From: Pyxicephalus adspersus
Taxonomy: Eukaryota; Chordata; Amphibia; Anura; Pyxicephalidae
Direction of reading: 5' to 3'
NCBI RefSeq assembly: GCF_032062135.1
Contig: NC_092860.1
Coordinates: forward strand, 70,755,188-70,819,187
DNA length: 64,000 bases
Part shown: positions 35,884 through 46,905 of the stretch, in pieces
How the letters are laid out: each line of letters opens with the position of its first letter
How positions within the stretch are numbered: the stretch's first letter is position 1
Notes under the pieces: model-generated
The model's database searches: none
The model's input: the letters and a program-made list of their open reading frames with translations, nothing else
Told to the model about the DNA's origin: nothing
Made by a program: the position numbers and the translations under genes

Positions 35884-35925
35884 GATGAAGCCCCATATGG
35901 GCGAAATGCGTCCGGCAAGAAACTC
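35884..35925 (+). ncRNA. Hammerhead-like core, degenerate
   Basis: CTGATGA is followed by A, a 4-bp stem GCCC/GGGC closed by loop CATAT, then GAAA and TGCGTC, the order of conserved elements in a hammerhead ribozyme. No convincing stem I is formed by the flanks, so self-cleavage is doubtful. It lies on the strand opposite to the adjacent PLE copy, about 100 bp beyond its leader. Confidence 0.4.
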
Positions 35926-37047
35926 ATGACAACATCTATGCTAAACTTTATTTACAAGTGGGACTCAGTAATTATATATAACCTCTCGAATTTGATTTTA
36001 TAAGCATAAACTTATGTTTGTCTGTGATTTTAATATTTTTTTGATATTTCTAATAAAATTGCTACTATTTTTTCAACATACATAATTTGGTGCCTTCAAA
36101 AGAGCCCTTATGATATCCCTTTTCTTGACAGCTGTACTTTGACTTTATTAGCTTAAATGATAACACAGATCCTTAATAACAAGATTTTTATTAACATAGA
36201 AAAATAATTAACAAATATACAATAATTATTTAGGGGAAGCTATAGAATGGTTACAAAGACAAAGTAAAGTGATGTTAGGCAAAGAGCCCGTCCTCTATAT
36301 ACTGTACCCTGGGTGGGCTCTAGAGAAAAAGAGAGTGTAGGAGTGTGATGAAGTAAGAGAGAGTTTTGGCTCTGTGATCACCCTTTTAAAATAGTCTGAA
36401 TCCCATACCACATTCAGCCACACCCATGCCTTCATCTCTCACCCAGGTGTCTTCCAAATGCCACTTTCAGAAAATTATGTTTATATGTGCCCGCTGGTAT
36501 TCTCCAGTAGATGTCCCTGTCCCACTGGAGGGCAATTTCCCTGACTCATCTGATCATATAGTCCAGGCTCCTTTGGGGGGTCATCAGGTAGCAGTGATGT
36601 TTAAAAACCGAGCAGGATAATTGGACAAGTCTTTGAAGTAGATCCTTCAATGTACAACCCCCCAAAATGGTCTTGTAATCTTCCTGCTCAAGGAGATGTT
36701 ATCTTCCATTCTGCTTCCTTGGTTCAACCCCCACCAAGGCTCACTAGTCAGTCTGAATTCACCATCTCAAAAGGGATTATACGTATATCCAACAGTATCC
36801 AACAGTTTGTAAATACAGTGTTTTGTCTTTTCAAAATTAGCATTAACATTTTTAATCAAGGGTAGTCTTGCCTGTTTTTTATTGGTTAGCCTGGGTTCAT
36901 ATTGCAAATGTGTGCATTTTTATCTCAAGGTGGACAAATCGAAAAAAATATTTTCAGTTGCCAGGAAGCAATAGTAAATTTTCCAATGGGAGAACTTGTT
37001 CTAGTTGAAGTTGTCTGTTCCACTTACTTTTGAGAGATTGACCACGA
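35926..37047. other. Intergenic, nothing recognised
   Basis: The first ~150 bp end in TAATAAAATTG and may be the tail of the element carrying the hammerhead-like motif. The rest has no exon or classified repeat. Confidence 0.35.
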
Positions 37048-37255
37048 TTTAATAAAGCTCTCTAAGGCTGGAGAGGATACACTTTCCTCAGTGAAGCTGG
37101 TTGATCCAGAAAAACTGAAATAGATCTGTTCCAGTATAGAAAACATTTGCTAACAAATAGCAAATTACTTTTAAGAAATCCATTTCATGTTTGCTGGATC
37201 ACCCAGCTTCACTGAAGAAAGTGTATCCTCTCCAGCCTTAGAGAGCTTCAATAAA
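37048..37255. mobile_element. Foldback MITE, copy A
   Basis: Nearly palindromic. The left arm TTAATAAAGCTCTCTAAGGC...GGAGAGGATACACTTTCxTCAGTGAAGCTGG (key pieces: AAAGCTCTC, CTGGAGAGGATACACTTTC) is mirrored by the right arm CCAGCTTCACTGAAGAAAG, GTATCCTCTCCAGCC and GAGAGCTTCAATAAA. The centre is an AT-rich spacer with AAAACATTTGCTAACAAATAG. No coding capacity. Related copies at 46692, 58149 and 62478. Confidence 0.85.
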
Positions 37256-37566
37256 AAGAACTAAAGTCTCTTAAATTCTGTTGTGTCTCAAGGTTAGGAA
37301 ATTAAGGAAAATTCTTGGACATATGGCAGAAGTTAAAACAGTGGTTCTCTACTCCACTTGATTTAAAATTGGGAAGTTACTAAATTTTTACCTATTTTTA
37401 TTTGCCCTTTTGTTCGTTAGTCAGCAACATTTTTAGCCTTTAAATGGCCCAATGCATCTCCTAAAATTATTGTTCTCCTAAAATAAGTATAATAAAGGAC
37501 AGTATCCATAACATGCAACGCAAACATGGAGAGGACTTATTTTTTAACATATAAATCACTAGACAC
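37256..37566. other. Intergenic, nothing recognised
   Basis: No gene or classified repeat seen. Confidence 0.4.
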
Positions 37567-37745
37567 TGTCTACGGTTTGTATGTTTTCCCCGTGTTTGCA
37601 TGGGTTTCTTCCAGGCACCCCATTTTCCTCCCACATCCTAAAAACATGCACTTGTGTAATTGGCTTTGACTCAAAACTGGCCATAGACTGTATTAATAAT
37701 ACATGACTATTGAAGGGATATTAGATCGTGAGCTCCTTTGGTAAA
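37567..37745 (+). mobile_element. tRNA-derived SINE, 5'-truncated copy
   Basis: Contains the SINE body phrases TTTGCATGGGTTTCTTCCAG, TTCCTCCCACATCC and AAAACATGCA, and the tail phrase TTAGATCGTGAGCTCCTTTG. These are the same blocks and order as in the full copy at 44515. The tRNA-like head is absent. Confidence 0.75.
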
Positions 37746-38399
37746 AAAATAAATGATTAAACATTGCTAACATTTCTAACATATACATTTTTTTATTACA
37801 TTTTTTGTTCTTAGGTTTGGTTATCCTTTAAAGGAAACCTTCATAGGAAATATGCCAGCATGTATCCCTTGTCCAATAGTGAGAGCACTGTTCTGGCCTA
37901 ACTGAAAACAGCGTAGTTGGAACACAGAATGTATCTTGTAAGTGAACACTTAAAGCAATTCAAACTATGGGACCGATTCTGGCTTCCACAGACAACTGGA
38001 CTTAATTTGGCGTTTATTTTATCTTTTTGTTAATACCAACACTATAGTTTGTTTTTGTTAATACATTTTGCCTGCTACATTGGCTTGAATACATTTTGCT
38101 GAAATGTCTTCTATTTAAAAGCAATTTAAAGACACAAAATCTCACTATTTCATTAATACCTTCATTGATCCTTTTGTTTTTCCTTCAAGTGTGTAAATAT
38201 TTCAATTAGTGGAAGTAAGTATAATAAGCGGACTACATAAAAAAGTTTTAGATTCTACCCTGAATTTTTTAAAAGGCTCCAGAATAAATCTTTTCTCTCA
38301 GAACTATACTAAAGAAGAATGTTCCGATAGACCTGAAGAATGAATATTTGCATGTCCTGATTTAAAATACCTTAGAGGGAAAAAAAGCAGAATACAAAA
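37746..38399. other. Intergenic, nothing recognised
   Basis: No gene or classified repeat before the L1-like fragment. Confidence 0.4.
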
Positions 38400-38828
38400 A
38401 GCTACCCCTTTTGCACCCCATACTCAGGGGGGCCTAGGGGTCCCTCACCTTTAAAATTAGTCCAAAGCAGCCCATTTAGCTCAACTATCTTTATGTAATA
38501 TTATTGGCCCTAAGCCACAGTGGATCAAACTGGAGGGACTGGCATGTCCAGAGACATCCATAGTGGCTATGATGTGGATCTCTAAAAATGCTAGACCACC
38601 AATTAGATGCCCCACTCTAGCTTATTTATTGGGATGCACTTCGAAACAACACAAAAATTGTGTTGTCTTACCCCCCCCCCCCCTCCAGAATTCTCCCTGG
38701 GTAGGGATGGTGGATTGATAAAGGTTTCATAAGTGTTAAGGATATTATAGAGATGCGGGATATGTTTGGCTTTGAATACTTAGTAAGCAGGGGAGAACTC
38801 CCCACCACAGAATACTTTCGCTATAGAC

Positions 38829-39145
38829 CAGTGGCCGCCAACTTTTGGAGCTCGCGGACCACTAAATCTACAGACTCTGGACTGCGCATGCACTGGGAGC
38901 CGTGACAGAACCTGCCTACTCTCCCATTGCAGGTCTGAGCCAGAGTCAGAGACACAAACCGCCCTCGGCCCTGAGCCTGCGATCCCTACGGGAGACATAG
39001 TCCACGATGCTGGCCGGTGCGCCCCCCAAGCGAGGTCTTTCTCCCGACCCCTCTGGGGGATGCACCAGAGCCGTGGACCACCACTAGTCTCCGTGCTCTC
39101 ACGGCCCAGCTGTCAGACAGCCACACCAGGGGTTGGGGACCCTTG
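38829..39145. mobile_element. hAT MITE with 8-bp duplication, inside L1 copy 3
   Basis: Exact 8-bp direct repeats CTATAGAC lie at 38821-38828 and 39146-39153. The ends are CAGTGGCCGCCAAC and, in reverse, CAAGGGTCCCCAACCC, imperfect hAT-type inverted termini. The 317-bp body is GC-rich compared with its host. An L1 reading frame joins across it once one duplication is removed. Confidence 0.9.
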
Positions 39146-39702
39146 CTATAGACAACTCAAATCATTTGTTTGTTCCAAACTCAGATTAGCAGAACCTCCT
39201 TATCGGTGTACACCATTTGAAAGCTCTTTTCGATAGCAGACACTAAGGGTCTAATCGATTTACTATAGGCAACACTTATGGCCCTGTCTATTAAATGAAG
39301 TATATTGAAATGTGGGAATCAGACCTATGCAAGATGTGGCAGCTCCACACTGTTTTGGAGGTTGTGTGGAGAGGGGCACAATGGTACACATCTGGTGGTT
39401 GTGTCCGAAAGCCCAAGCCTTTTGAACAACAGTATTTTCACCTATCTTAGAAATAGGGGCAGCGGAGATAGAATAGTCACCAGGGGGTGTCCTATTTAGC
39501 AAAATTAATCAGCAGCTTCCTTTACAATCCAAAAAATTATTTAAGCTTATGCTTCTAGCAGCACGCATTTCCCTAGTGATGGCGTGGAAGAAAGTTGATA
39601 TTTAATTGGAACTTTTGGTGTCAAAGTTAAATTGGATAATGGTTAATGATAGGCTCACTAGCACTCTTAACAATAGGCTGGAAAAATGTTAGCAAATCTG
39701 TA

Positions 39703-39703
39703 T

Positions 39704-39758
<55 letters not shown>
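39703..39758. repeat. A-tract plus (TA)n
   Basis: About 18 A followed by about 19 TA units inside the 3' part of L1 copy 3. Confidence 0.95.
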
Positions 39759-39763
<5 letters not shown>

Positions 39764-39998
39764 GTAAGGTGAACAGCATTTCCCGAATTAGGAGTAACAC
39801 CCCCTATCTGAGTATTTTACTTAGCTGAAAGTCTCTGCTGTTTTTATTACCCTGTATTGTCATTGATGTTAGTCCATATTAACCTAATATATATTTGTTT
39901 GTTGAAACAAATAGTCCAAATAGGACAATATTGCTTGTTTGTGTTAAAATGTGTGTACATTTGTTTAAAAAACCCAATAAAAATATTGAAATACAAAA

Positions 39999-40852
39999 GT
40001 TTGCTGGGAGAGATTCCCACTCAATAAGGCAGTTTTCCGCCCTCTCCTTTGCTCTTTTGTCAGTTCCATTCCTAATTTGAAAGATTCTTGCACTTTTTCC
40101 TCTAAGAAAAACAAGAAATATCTTTGGTCAGCCACTTAGATAACCTGATGCATTTTGCTCAAAGTTAAGACAATTTCAAAATTTGGAACAGTCACATAAC
40201 ACTGACCTATAAATGTTGCACAGACTTGCTTATGATATGGCAACCTGTAGAACCCTCATTAACACAACAGTTGCAAAGGTATGAGTGTGAGTGCGTGTGT
40301 GTGTTGGGGGGGGGGGGGCATTAACAGCATGGAGACAAGGTTGGGCAACCAAGTCCCCAAATCTGAGAGCACTAGGGCACTCTTTAAGTTGAAGTAGCAA
40401 GTATACCTAGCTCACATATCAGATTTGCAGCAAGGTGGCAATCTGATACCTTCAACACTTTCATTAAACACTAATGAGTGAATCCGATTTCTAACCAGTC
40501 TTTTGGAAGAGAGGTGCTGCAAACTGTGGGACCGATTCTGACCCTAAGCAGGTAATTTTCTCTACAGTACTGTCTTGAAAGATGAAAAAGTTAGTTACTT
40601 GGTTCCCAGTTACCCAGGAGTGAATTCCCACTTTGCTATAAGAAAGAGTTTTTTTAGGGTTGTATGTTCTAGTGTACTGTAGATGTAGATGGACAGGGCA
40701 ACTCCTAAAAAAGAAGTTACCAGGTAAATAACCTAAAATTTGTTTCATGTATTATAGATGTATTTTTTTTTATGTATAACAGACCAAAATACAAGACCAA
40801 AAAGGATCAAGCAAGACAAAATAATTGTTAGGAGTTACATAAATTTTAAAGC
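39999..40852. other. Intergenic, nothing recognised
   Basis: GT/G microsatellite at 40290-40318. No gene seen. Confidence 0.4.
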
Positions 40853-41104
40853 ACTGGGGGTCTGCGATAAGATTTTGGGAGTCCGCGGCTCTGGATCAAG
40901 TCCCCCGTGCAAATCCCAGGCTCAGCCCCAAATCCCATTGCAGACTCAGTTCTGGGATGACAGAGTGGGGCGGGATTATGGCGTTATGACATCTCTATGG
41001 GGGTGATTCCTTCCCTTTCATTGACAACTGGCTCCTAACGCATGCGCGGTCAGGAGCCGGTAATTTTAGTGGTCCGCGGGACCAAAAAGGTTGGCAACCG
41101 CTGC
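40853..41104. mobile_element. hAT MITE related to the 38829 element
   Basis: The right end in reverse is CAGCGGTTGCCAACCTTTTT followed by a GGTCCxGCGGACCACT phrase, the same outer sequence as the element at 38829. The left end is degraded (CTGGGGGTCTGCG). TTTAAAGCAC is directly repeated at 40845-40854 and 41105-41114, consistent with an hAT target duplication. Confidence 0.7.
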
Positions 41105-41255
41105 TTTAAAGCACCTCCCAATCAAATAAAATTAATTTTTGATGTGCTTCTCTGCTAAGCAAACATACCAGTCCACTGAATCTACCTGTGTGCTTTTTGT
41201 TCTACATGTGGGATTGTCAAATGCATAATTAGGCCATACTTTGGATTTACAAATA

Positions 41256-41663
41256 CAGTTGACATTCAAAAATCCGGCAACCTCTGGAGGCGTGCCAGAT
41301 TTTTGAAAATTCAGGATTTTTGAAAGTTATACACACCTCCACACACAGGCCAGCCTTCTTCTCGCAGCACGACGGACATCTGGCAAAGTTCCAGGGAGCA
41401 GGCAGCAGAGACATCTCAAAGTGTATTTAGTGTATTATTTTTATTATTATTATTAAACAGGATTTATATAGCGCCAACATATTAAGCAGCGCTGTACAAT
41501 AAATAGCAAGCAAGACCTAACAGCTGTTTCTGCAGAACAGCGCCATGAAAACATTAGTGGCCAAACAGTGTACTAAAGTCCTGGTAATGAAAATGTGATT
41601 CGAAATTAATGCCTGAAAACTGAAGGAACGGATTATCAGTGGCTGGATTTTCATTGTCAACTG
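41256..41663. mobile_element. Tigger/pogo-like MITE with TA duplication, SINE tail nested inside
   Basis: TA borders (41254-41255, 41664-41665) flank inverted ends: the left CAGTTGACATTCAAAAATCC and the right in reverse CAGTTGACAATGAAAATCC. No transposase. A minus-strand SINE tail lies at 41435-41500. Confidence 0.8.
41435..41500 (-). mobile_element. SINE 3' tail fragment
   Basis: The reverse complement reads GCGCTGCTTAATATGTTGG, CGCTATATAAATCC and an AATAATAAT tail, matching the end of the SINE at 44515-44870. Confidence 0.65.
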
Positions 41664-41665
41664 TA

Positions 41666-43975
41666 GATTGAATAGTAAATACTAGTGTAAACTTAATGTC
41701 AGAATCACTGCTTTATAGTTTTTTCTTTGTGTTTACAGATTATTTTCTACATTTAAAACCTTCATAAAAAGTAGACTACTACCTGCTGGGGGTATCACAA
41801 AAACAGTTCCAATATGCCTGAATAAATTACAATCAAGCACTCCTCTTACGTTTTGTAGTAATGTGTTTTTAACATATTTCCTTAAAAATGAAAAGAGAAG
41901 TGTAACTTCTTGAGCTGAAAACAGTCACAGGAGAAATTTATTGTACAACCTATGGTTCTAAAAAATATTTTTAAATAAAGCTGATCATAACAGTTCCTAT
42001 GTTCAATAAATATTTTTTACAAATTAAAAATTCAAAGATTATATACGGAACACCATTAACAAGTTATAGAAATAATATTGCTTATTAGTCTATGACACAT
42101 TAACACTTAAAAATATTATATTATCAGTAAGGTTCACACTTAATGCATGCTTGCTTGTGGGCCTGAGGACTCCCACAGCAGCTCTAGTTCAAAAAGAACC
42201 AGCATCTGCAAATTTGAGAGCTAACGGCAGTGAGAAGTACTAGCAATAAGTACTAGTACAAAGAAAAAAAATCAAGTAGTCTTTCCAACTCTCTCTGAAC
42301 ATTGTATGTAGAGATGGAGGAGCTATACATCCTGGTTAGTCACTGGGTTATAGCATATGCCATTATTTGACTTTTACCCAGATTTAAACTTTACTAGGTT
42401 TCTATGTTTACTGAGCAGTTTAATTGACTTTTTATTGCATTCGATTTTAACGCATAAAACAAATCTTTTAAAGAAACAGGTATGACAAGAATTGCATCAG
42501 TGAATAAATATAGTGATAAGGAAGTAAACCTAAATTTTACCAGATGTGTGTGGGGATTTCCACATCTAAGTAGGTCAGAGGTTTCATTTCTGCAATTTAT
42601 TTAAATAAGGGGAAGTAAATTACATTTTGCTTTTCTTTTGAATTTAATTTGTTACAAAGTAAATGTAAAATAATTACCCAGTAACACAATGATTTTCAAA
42701 TGACGGATCATTTTACTGAGACATTAACTATATAAGGAAACTTAATAATAAAATAATTCTAGACTTCTGTTTTTCCAGTTGATTTTGAAGTATAGTTATT
42801 TGAGACCTTTGTAGGAAGGCTAACATTGCAGTCATAACTGACTGATTTTGTTATGAGATTGTATGAGTTTTAAAAAAAACATATAAAGTGCAATAAATCA
42901 AGGACTGTGTATTTTAAAGCACATTTTTCAATAATGTGCAAATAAATGATGATGAAGAGTATTTGTAACTTTGCCTATTAGGACAAAGTAAAAGTCCCCT
43001 TCCAGGCCACCTCCAAGCTGTTTGAAATGACCTTTGCTGCCATCCCCTGCAACCTGGTTAAGTTGTCAAAAATACTTATTTCTGAATGCATGGTGAAGAA
43101 TGTGACCTCCTTACAGTATGCAGTGCTTGAGCCAGAGTGAAAAGGCCCAAACATTTTCACATGGGAAAAGACAAAATCATAGACCTTGTGTAAGCTCCAA
43201 AACCCTTTATCAGGGAATGTTACAGAGATGGGAGTGCTGCCTTCTGGGGCAATAGAGCAGATGGATTGAGTAAATGAGTAGGGGGGTTTGTTAGAGCATG
43301 TGTTAGGTAAAGCAAGAGAAGTTATTTACATAGTAATCTGTGGTTTAGTCCAAAAACCAGGGGAACGTTGTGGTGTTCCAGTGGCAGTTTATAAAAAAGC
43401 AAATAACAAATAAATATGCTATGGAGCCACATGTTATTTACAAGCCTCTAGCGTTTCAGTTGGTGGCAGGACAGGAATTGTCCTGTTCATTTGCATTAAA
43501 GCACGTGTTCTACATATTGGCTGGAGTAGTCAAAAAATTGTATATTTTTCAGTGCAAGGAAATAACAAACTGGAAAAAACGTTGAAACTGGAGTGGGTTT
43601 GGATTGGTTTCAATATATAAATTAGGTAAATTTACAGCTTATATTTGAAAAATGGCCTACTGATTGACATTGCATGAGGGTAATTGCTAATACCATGAAT
43701 ACATAAAAGAGCCTTAATATATAATTTACCTCCACTTGCTGCTTAGCTTGCAGTAAAATATAGGTAGTTATCTTACAATGGAAAACTTACTGCACAAGAA
43801 TAATGACTAGCAGTATCTAGATGATTAGTAACATTTGTAGAAGAGTACATTCACAAGAACACATTTAGATATATTTAACTATTGCCAAAGGCATAACTGT
43901 CAACACAATTATTAATATGATCGTTCTAAGGTTTAAAAATTACTTTGTTATGCATATCTAATTATATAGATCATT
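41666..43975. other. Intergenic, nothing firm
   Basis: AT-rich. A phrase CAGCATCTGCAAATTTGAG...GCAGTGAGAAGTACT at 42200-42240 resembles one at 51270-51310, so an old shared repeat is likely. The minus-strand frame at 42978-43160 matches nothing I know. Confidence 0.35.
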
Positions 43976-43983
43976 GTTTAGAT

Positions 43984-44500
43984 CAGGGGTGCCCACACTT
44001 TTTTGGCCTGCGAGCTACTTTTAAAATGACTAAGTCAAAATTATCTGCTAATAATAAAAATTCTAAACATATATTTATTTATATATATACCGAGTATACT
44101 ACACAGAAGTGACTGAAGCTAATGAGACATTGATTGGCAGAACATTGCACAGACATTGCACTACAAGACGATATTGACAGAAAAGCTACAGTTCACCTGT
44201 CATAGGAGAATGACGTGCTGCAAAAGAAAAAGAACTGCTAATCTGTACAAAGGTATCTCGATAATTGAACCCCAACACCGAGCCCAAACTGATTGGGCTT
44301 CCCAGCACTGCTCACCTGCCCTCCCACCCTCTCTGCCTCTTTCCCCTCTGTTACACAAGCCTTCTCACGCACGCACTGAAAGACACCCCCAGCATCCCTA
44401 TAGATGCACAGCAGGAAGGGGTAAGGCAGGGCTCCGCGATCGACTAATGTTGCCTTTGCAATCGCCCAGTAGATCGCGATTGACGTTTTGGGCAACCCTG
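43984..44500. mobile_element. hAT element, non-autonomous, with perfect 8-bp duplication
   Basis: GTTTAGAT is repeated exactly at 43976-43983 and 44501-44508. The termini are CAGGGGTGCCCACACTTTTT and, in reverse, CAGGGTTGCCCAAAACG. Subterminal GCGAGCTAC and its partner GTAGATCGCG are also inverted. The 517-bp body has no transposase frame; the open frames in it are incidental. Confidence 0.9.
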
Positions 44501-44514
44501 GTTTAGATCATTGT

Positions 44515-44870
44515 GGGCAGCACATTGGCTCAGTGGTTAGCACTACGGCCTTTGCAGCGATGGGTCCCAGTTCTGTATCTCAGCCAGGACTCTGCATTTC
44601 TCATCAGCATGGAGTTTGCAGGTTCTCCTTCTGTTTGTTTCCTCTGGGTACTCTGCTTTCCTCCCACATTCCAAAAACATGCAGTTAGGTTAATTGGCTT
44701 CCCCAAAAAAATTTACCTTAGACCATGGTAATGACAAATGACCTAAATAGGGACATTAGATTGTGAGCCCCTTTGAGGGACAGCTCCTGACATGACTAGA
44801 GACTTTGTAAAGTGCTGCATTATATGCCAGCGCTATGTGAATACTGTATAAGAATAATATTATAATAATA
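44515..44870 (+). mobile_element. tRNA-derived SINE, near full length
   Basis: The head GGCTCAGTGGTTAGCACT resembles a tRNA D-arm/A-box region. The body carries GGAGTTTGCAGGTTCTCC, GTTTCCTCTGGGTACTC, TTTCCTCCCACATTCC and AAAAACATGCAGTTAGG, blocks found in a widespread fish/amphibian SINE group. The tail has TTAGATTGTGAGCCCCTTTG and GCCAGCGCTATGTGAATAC with ATAATATTATAATAAT. It starts six bases after the right target duplication of the preceding hAT element. Confidence 0.8.
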
Positions 44871-46305
44871 TTTAGGCTACAAGGTATTCATCAGTCCAAA
44901 GGATATTGAGATTCCACAGTCCATCAAGCCTAAAACTGACAATACACTTTGTCTTTTACAGTCATCCTATTTTTAACATTTTTTTTAACTGTGGTCAATC
45001 AATACAAAATAAAAAACAAAGAGATTTTTGTACTGTAGGCAATTAAAAAGAAACCAACAAGTGGTACAGATGTAATAGTAAAGGCTGAAGTTAAACATTA
45101 GGTGACACATTATTACACTCTGGCTAAAAAAATACTACCCACAAGTTCAATTGATCACCACTGTTTTTTGATAGATCGAATCCCTAATATAAAAATATTT
45201 ACATATAAATCATTCAGTAATTCCTAGGTAAGGCGAATAATTTGTTGGGCTAACATAACAAAATATGTTTGTTGTCCTAACCACTTTACCTTTAACTGTT
45301 CCTGCTAATTTGCAATTATCTTTCCTTTGCTTATTATAACAACAAAATTTTCTTTCAATCCACAAATAAAACTTTTTTTTTTTTTTGCAATGAAATTTAG
45401 CTGGGAAGGTTGAAAATATTCACCAGATTTTATGGCTGTGTTCCAGTTTCTCATTGTTATGTCCATGATATTAAGCAAATTGGAATCTCCCTAACAAATA
45501 TTGCTGTAATCTGATGACAAAGGATTTCAACTGTTAACACTTCTGTCTGAATTAGAAAAATATAATTCATTTAATAACCTCTTGTGACAGGGGAATTCAC
45601 CATTATGCTAACTGTGTTATCTAATTAATTGTGCTAGTATATATATGGTACATAATGTTAGTTAGTATATATTAATTGTGTTAATCTAGTATTTTTAAGT
45701 AAATTCAAAGTTCTAAAAACAATTAATAAATTGCAATTACCCTCTCTAAATTTAAAATATTATTTCCAGAGCTACATTTACATATCCTGTATGGTTAACC
45801 TTTTCAGTGTGATGCACATGTTTTATTTCTTGTGCATTGAAAAATATATAAAAATAAAAATGTATATATTTCTATTGCACTGACATATTCTGCAGCACTT
45901 TTCAGGGTCAAGCAAATTCACATTGTATTAAAAATACTATGGTAATGATGTTTTTCTAAAATAATTTCTATACAGCAAAGTTCCTTTCATAAACAGCGCT
46001 GGTAGGTTCTATATCATGCTAAATTGTTTCTGTAAACAAAGCAAGAGCTGCATTATTAGTGATGTAAAAAATACAACAAGCATATAGACCTCCACCCAAG
46101 CAAAAATCCCTGTTTCTGCAATTTAAAAAAGGTTAGTACACCTCAGTAGCAGAACTGGGCCCTGGTCCAACTGAAAGAAATCCTTCCAAGCTTTCCCTTG
46201 GCTGTGTTATGTGATACATCATGATTCTGTGCGTTTTGGAAGGTTCTGCAGGATTTGTGACTTTGCATAGCTTACATGCTAGTTATGCAGTTTTCAGTTA
46301 CTACT
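44871..46305. other. Intergenic, nothing recognised
   Basis: AT-rich with no exon, RNA gene or classified repeat. Confidence 0.45.
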
Positions 46306-46644
46306 TTAAAGCTACGTAAACACGGCAGATTTTTATCGCCTGATAATCGGCATCGGCCAAATATCGGGCGAAAATCTGCCGTGTGTACAGTCGGTGTCGT
46401 CCATCGTCCGAACGACCGACCTGCCGGATCCACGGACGATGGACGACGACCGATCCTAATGAAAGGGAAGGGGGAGAGCGCGCAGCAGGGTGCCGCTCTG
46501 TCGCTCTCCCCCTCCCCTCTCCATAGAGCATGAACAGTGCTGTATGTACAGCACCGTTCATGCATCGTGCAGTCCCTTGTCGTTGGAAAGGATCGTGAAA
46601 GATCCTTTCCAACGTCAAAAATTGCAAGTGTGTACGCAGCTTTA
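46306..46644. mobile_element. GC-rich foldback MITE
   Basis: The ends TTAAAGCTACGTAAACACGG and, in reverse, CTAAAGCTGCGTACACACTTG are inverted. Several nested palindromes follow: GGCAGATTTT...AAAATCTGCC, CCATCGTCC...GGACGATGG, GGAGAGCG...CGCTCTCC, ATGAACAGTG...CACCGTTCAT and GGAAAGGATC...GATCCTTTCC. The GC content stands out from AT-rich surroundings. Long open frames on both strands here (up to 136 codons) are by-products of the palindromes. Confidence 0.8.
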
Positions 46645-46691
46645 GAAAAAAAAAATAGGTGTATTTTTGATTTAGAGGATAGAAATCCATA

Positions 46692-46905
46692 GATTTATTA
46701 AAACTCTTCAAGGCTGGAGAGAAAATACTTTCATCAGTGAACCTGAGTGATCCAGCAAACCTGAAATTGATTTCTTAAAAGTAATTTGTTTGTTAGCAAA
46801 TGTTTTCAATCCTGAGCCAGATCCATTCCTGGTTTGCTGGATCACCCAGCTTCACTGATGAAAGTATATCCTCTCTAGCGTTGGAGAGCTTTAATATATT
46901 AGGCC
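46692..46905. mobile_element. Foldback MITE, copy B
   Basis: Same palindromic family as copy A: arms AAAACTCTTCAAGGCTGGAG and, on the right, TAGCGTTGGAGAGCTTTAAT, with GATCCAGCAAACCTG and CTGGATCACCCAGCTTCAC inside. Confidence 0.85.

Larger units (their letters stand above)
38400..39998 (+). mobile_element. Degenerate L1-like LINE, copy 3 (C-terminal part and 3' UTR)
   Basis: L1-type ORF2 C-terminal phrases survive on the + strand: GGLGVPHL at about 38430-38455 and ELPTTEYFRYRQLKSFVC, which becomes continuous when the hAT MITE at 38829-39145 and one target duplication are skipped. A Cys/His region follows near 39340-39400 and LMLLAARISLVMAWKK-like residues near 39545. An A18(TA)19 tract lies at 39703-39758. 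The element ends with AATAAA at about 39976. Confidence 0.75.

Noticed and set aside
44156..44506. 116-codon + frame
   Set aside because: Falls almost wholly inside a hAT MITE defined by its ends and an exact 8-bp duplication.
46301..46711. 136-codon minus-strand frame and overlapping + frame
   Set aside because: Produced by a GC-rich palindromic MITE. The frame runs from the element into flanking DNA and has no domain.
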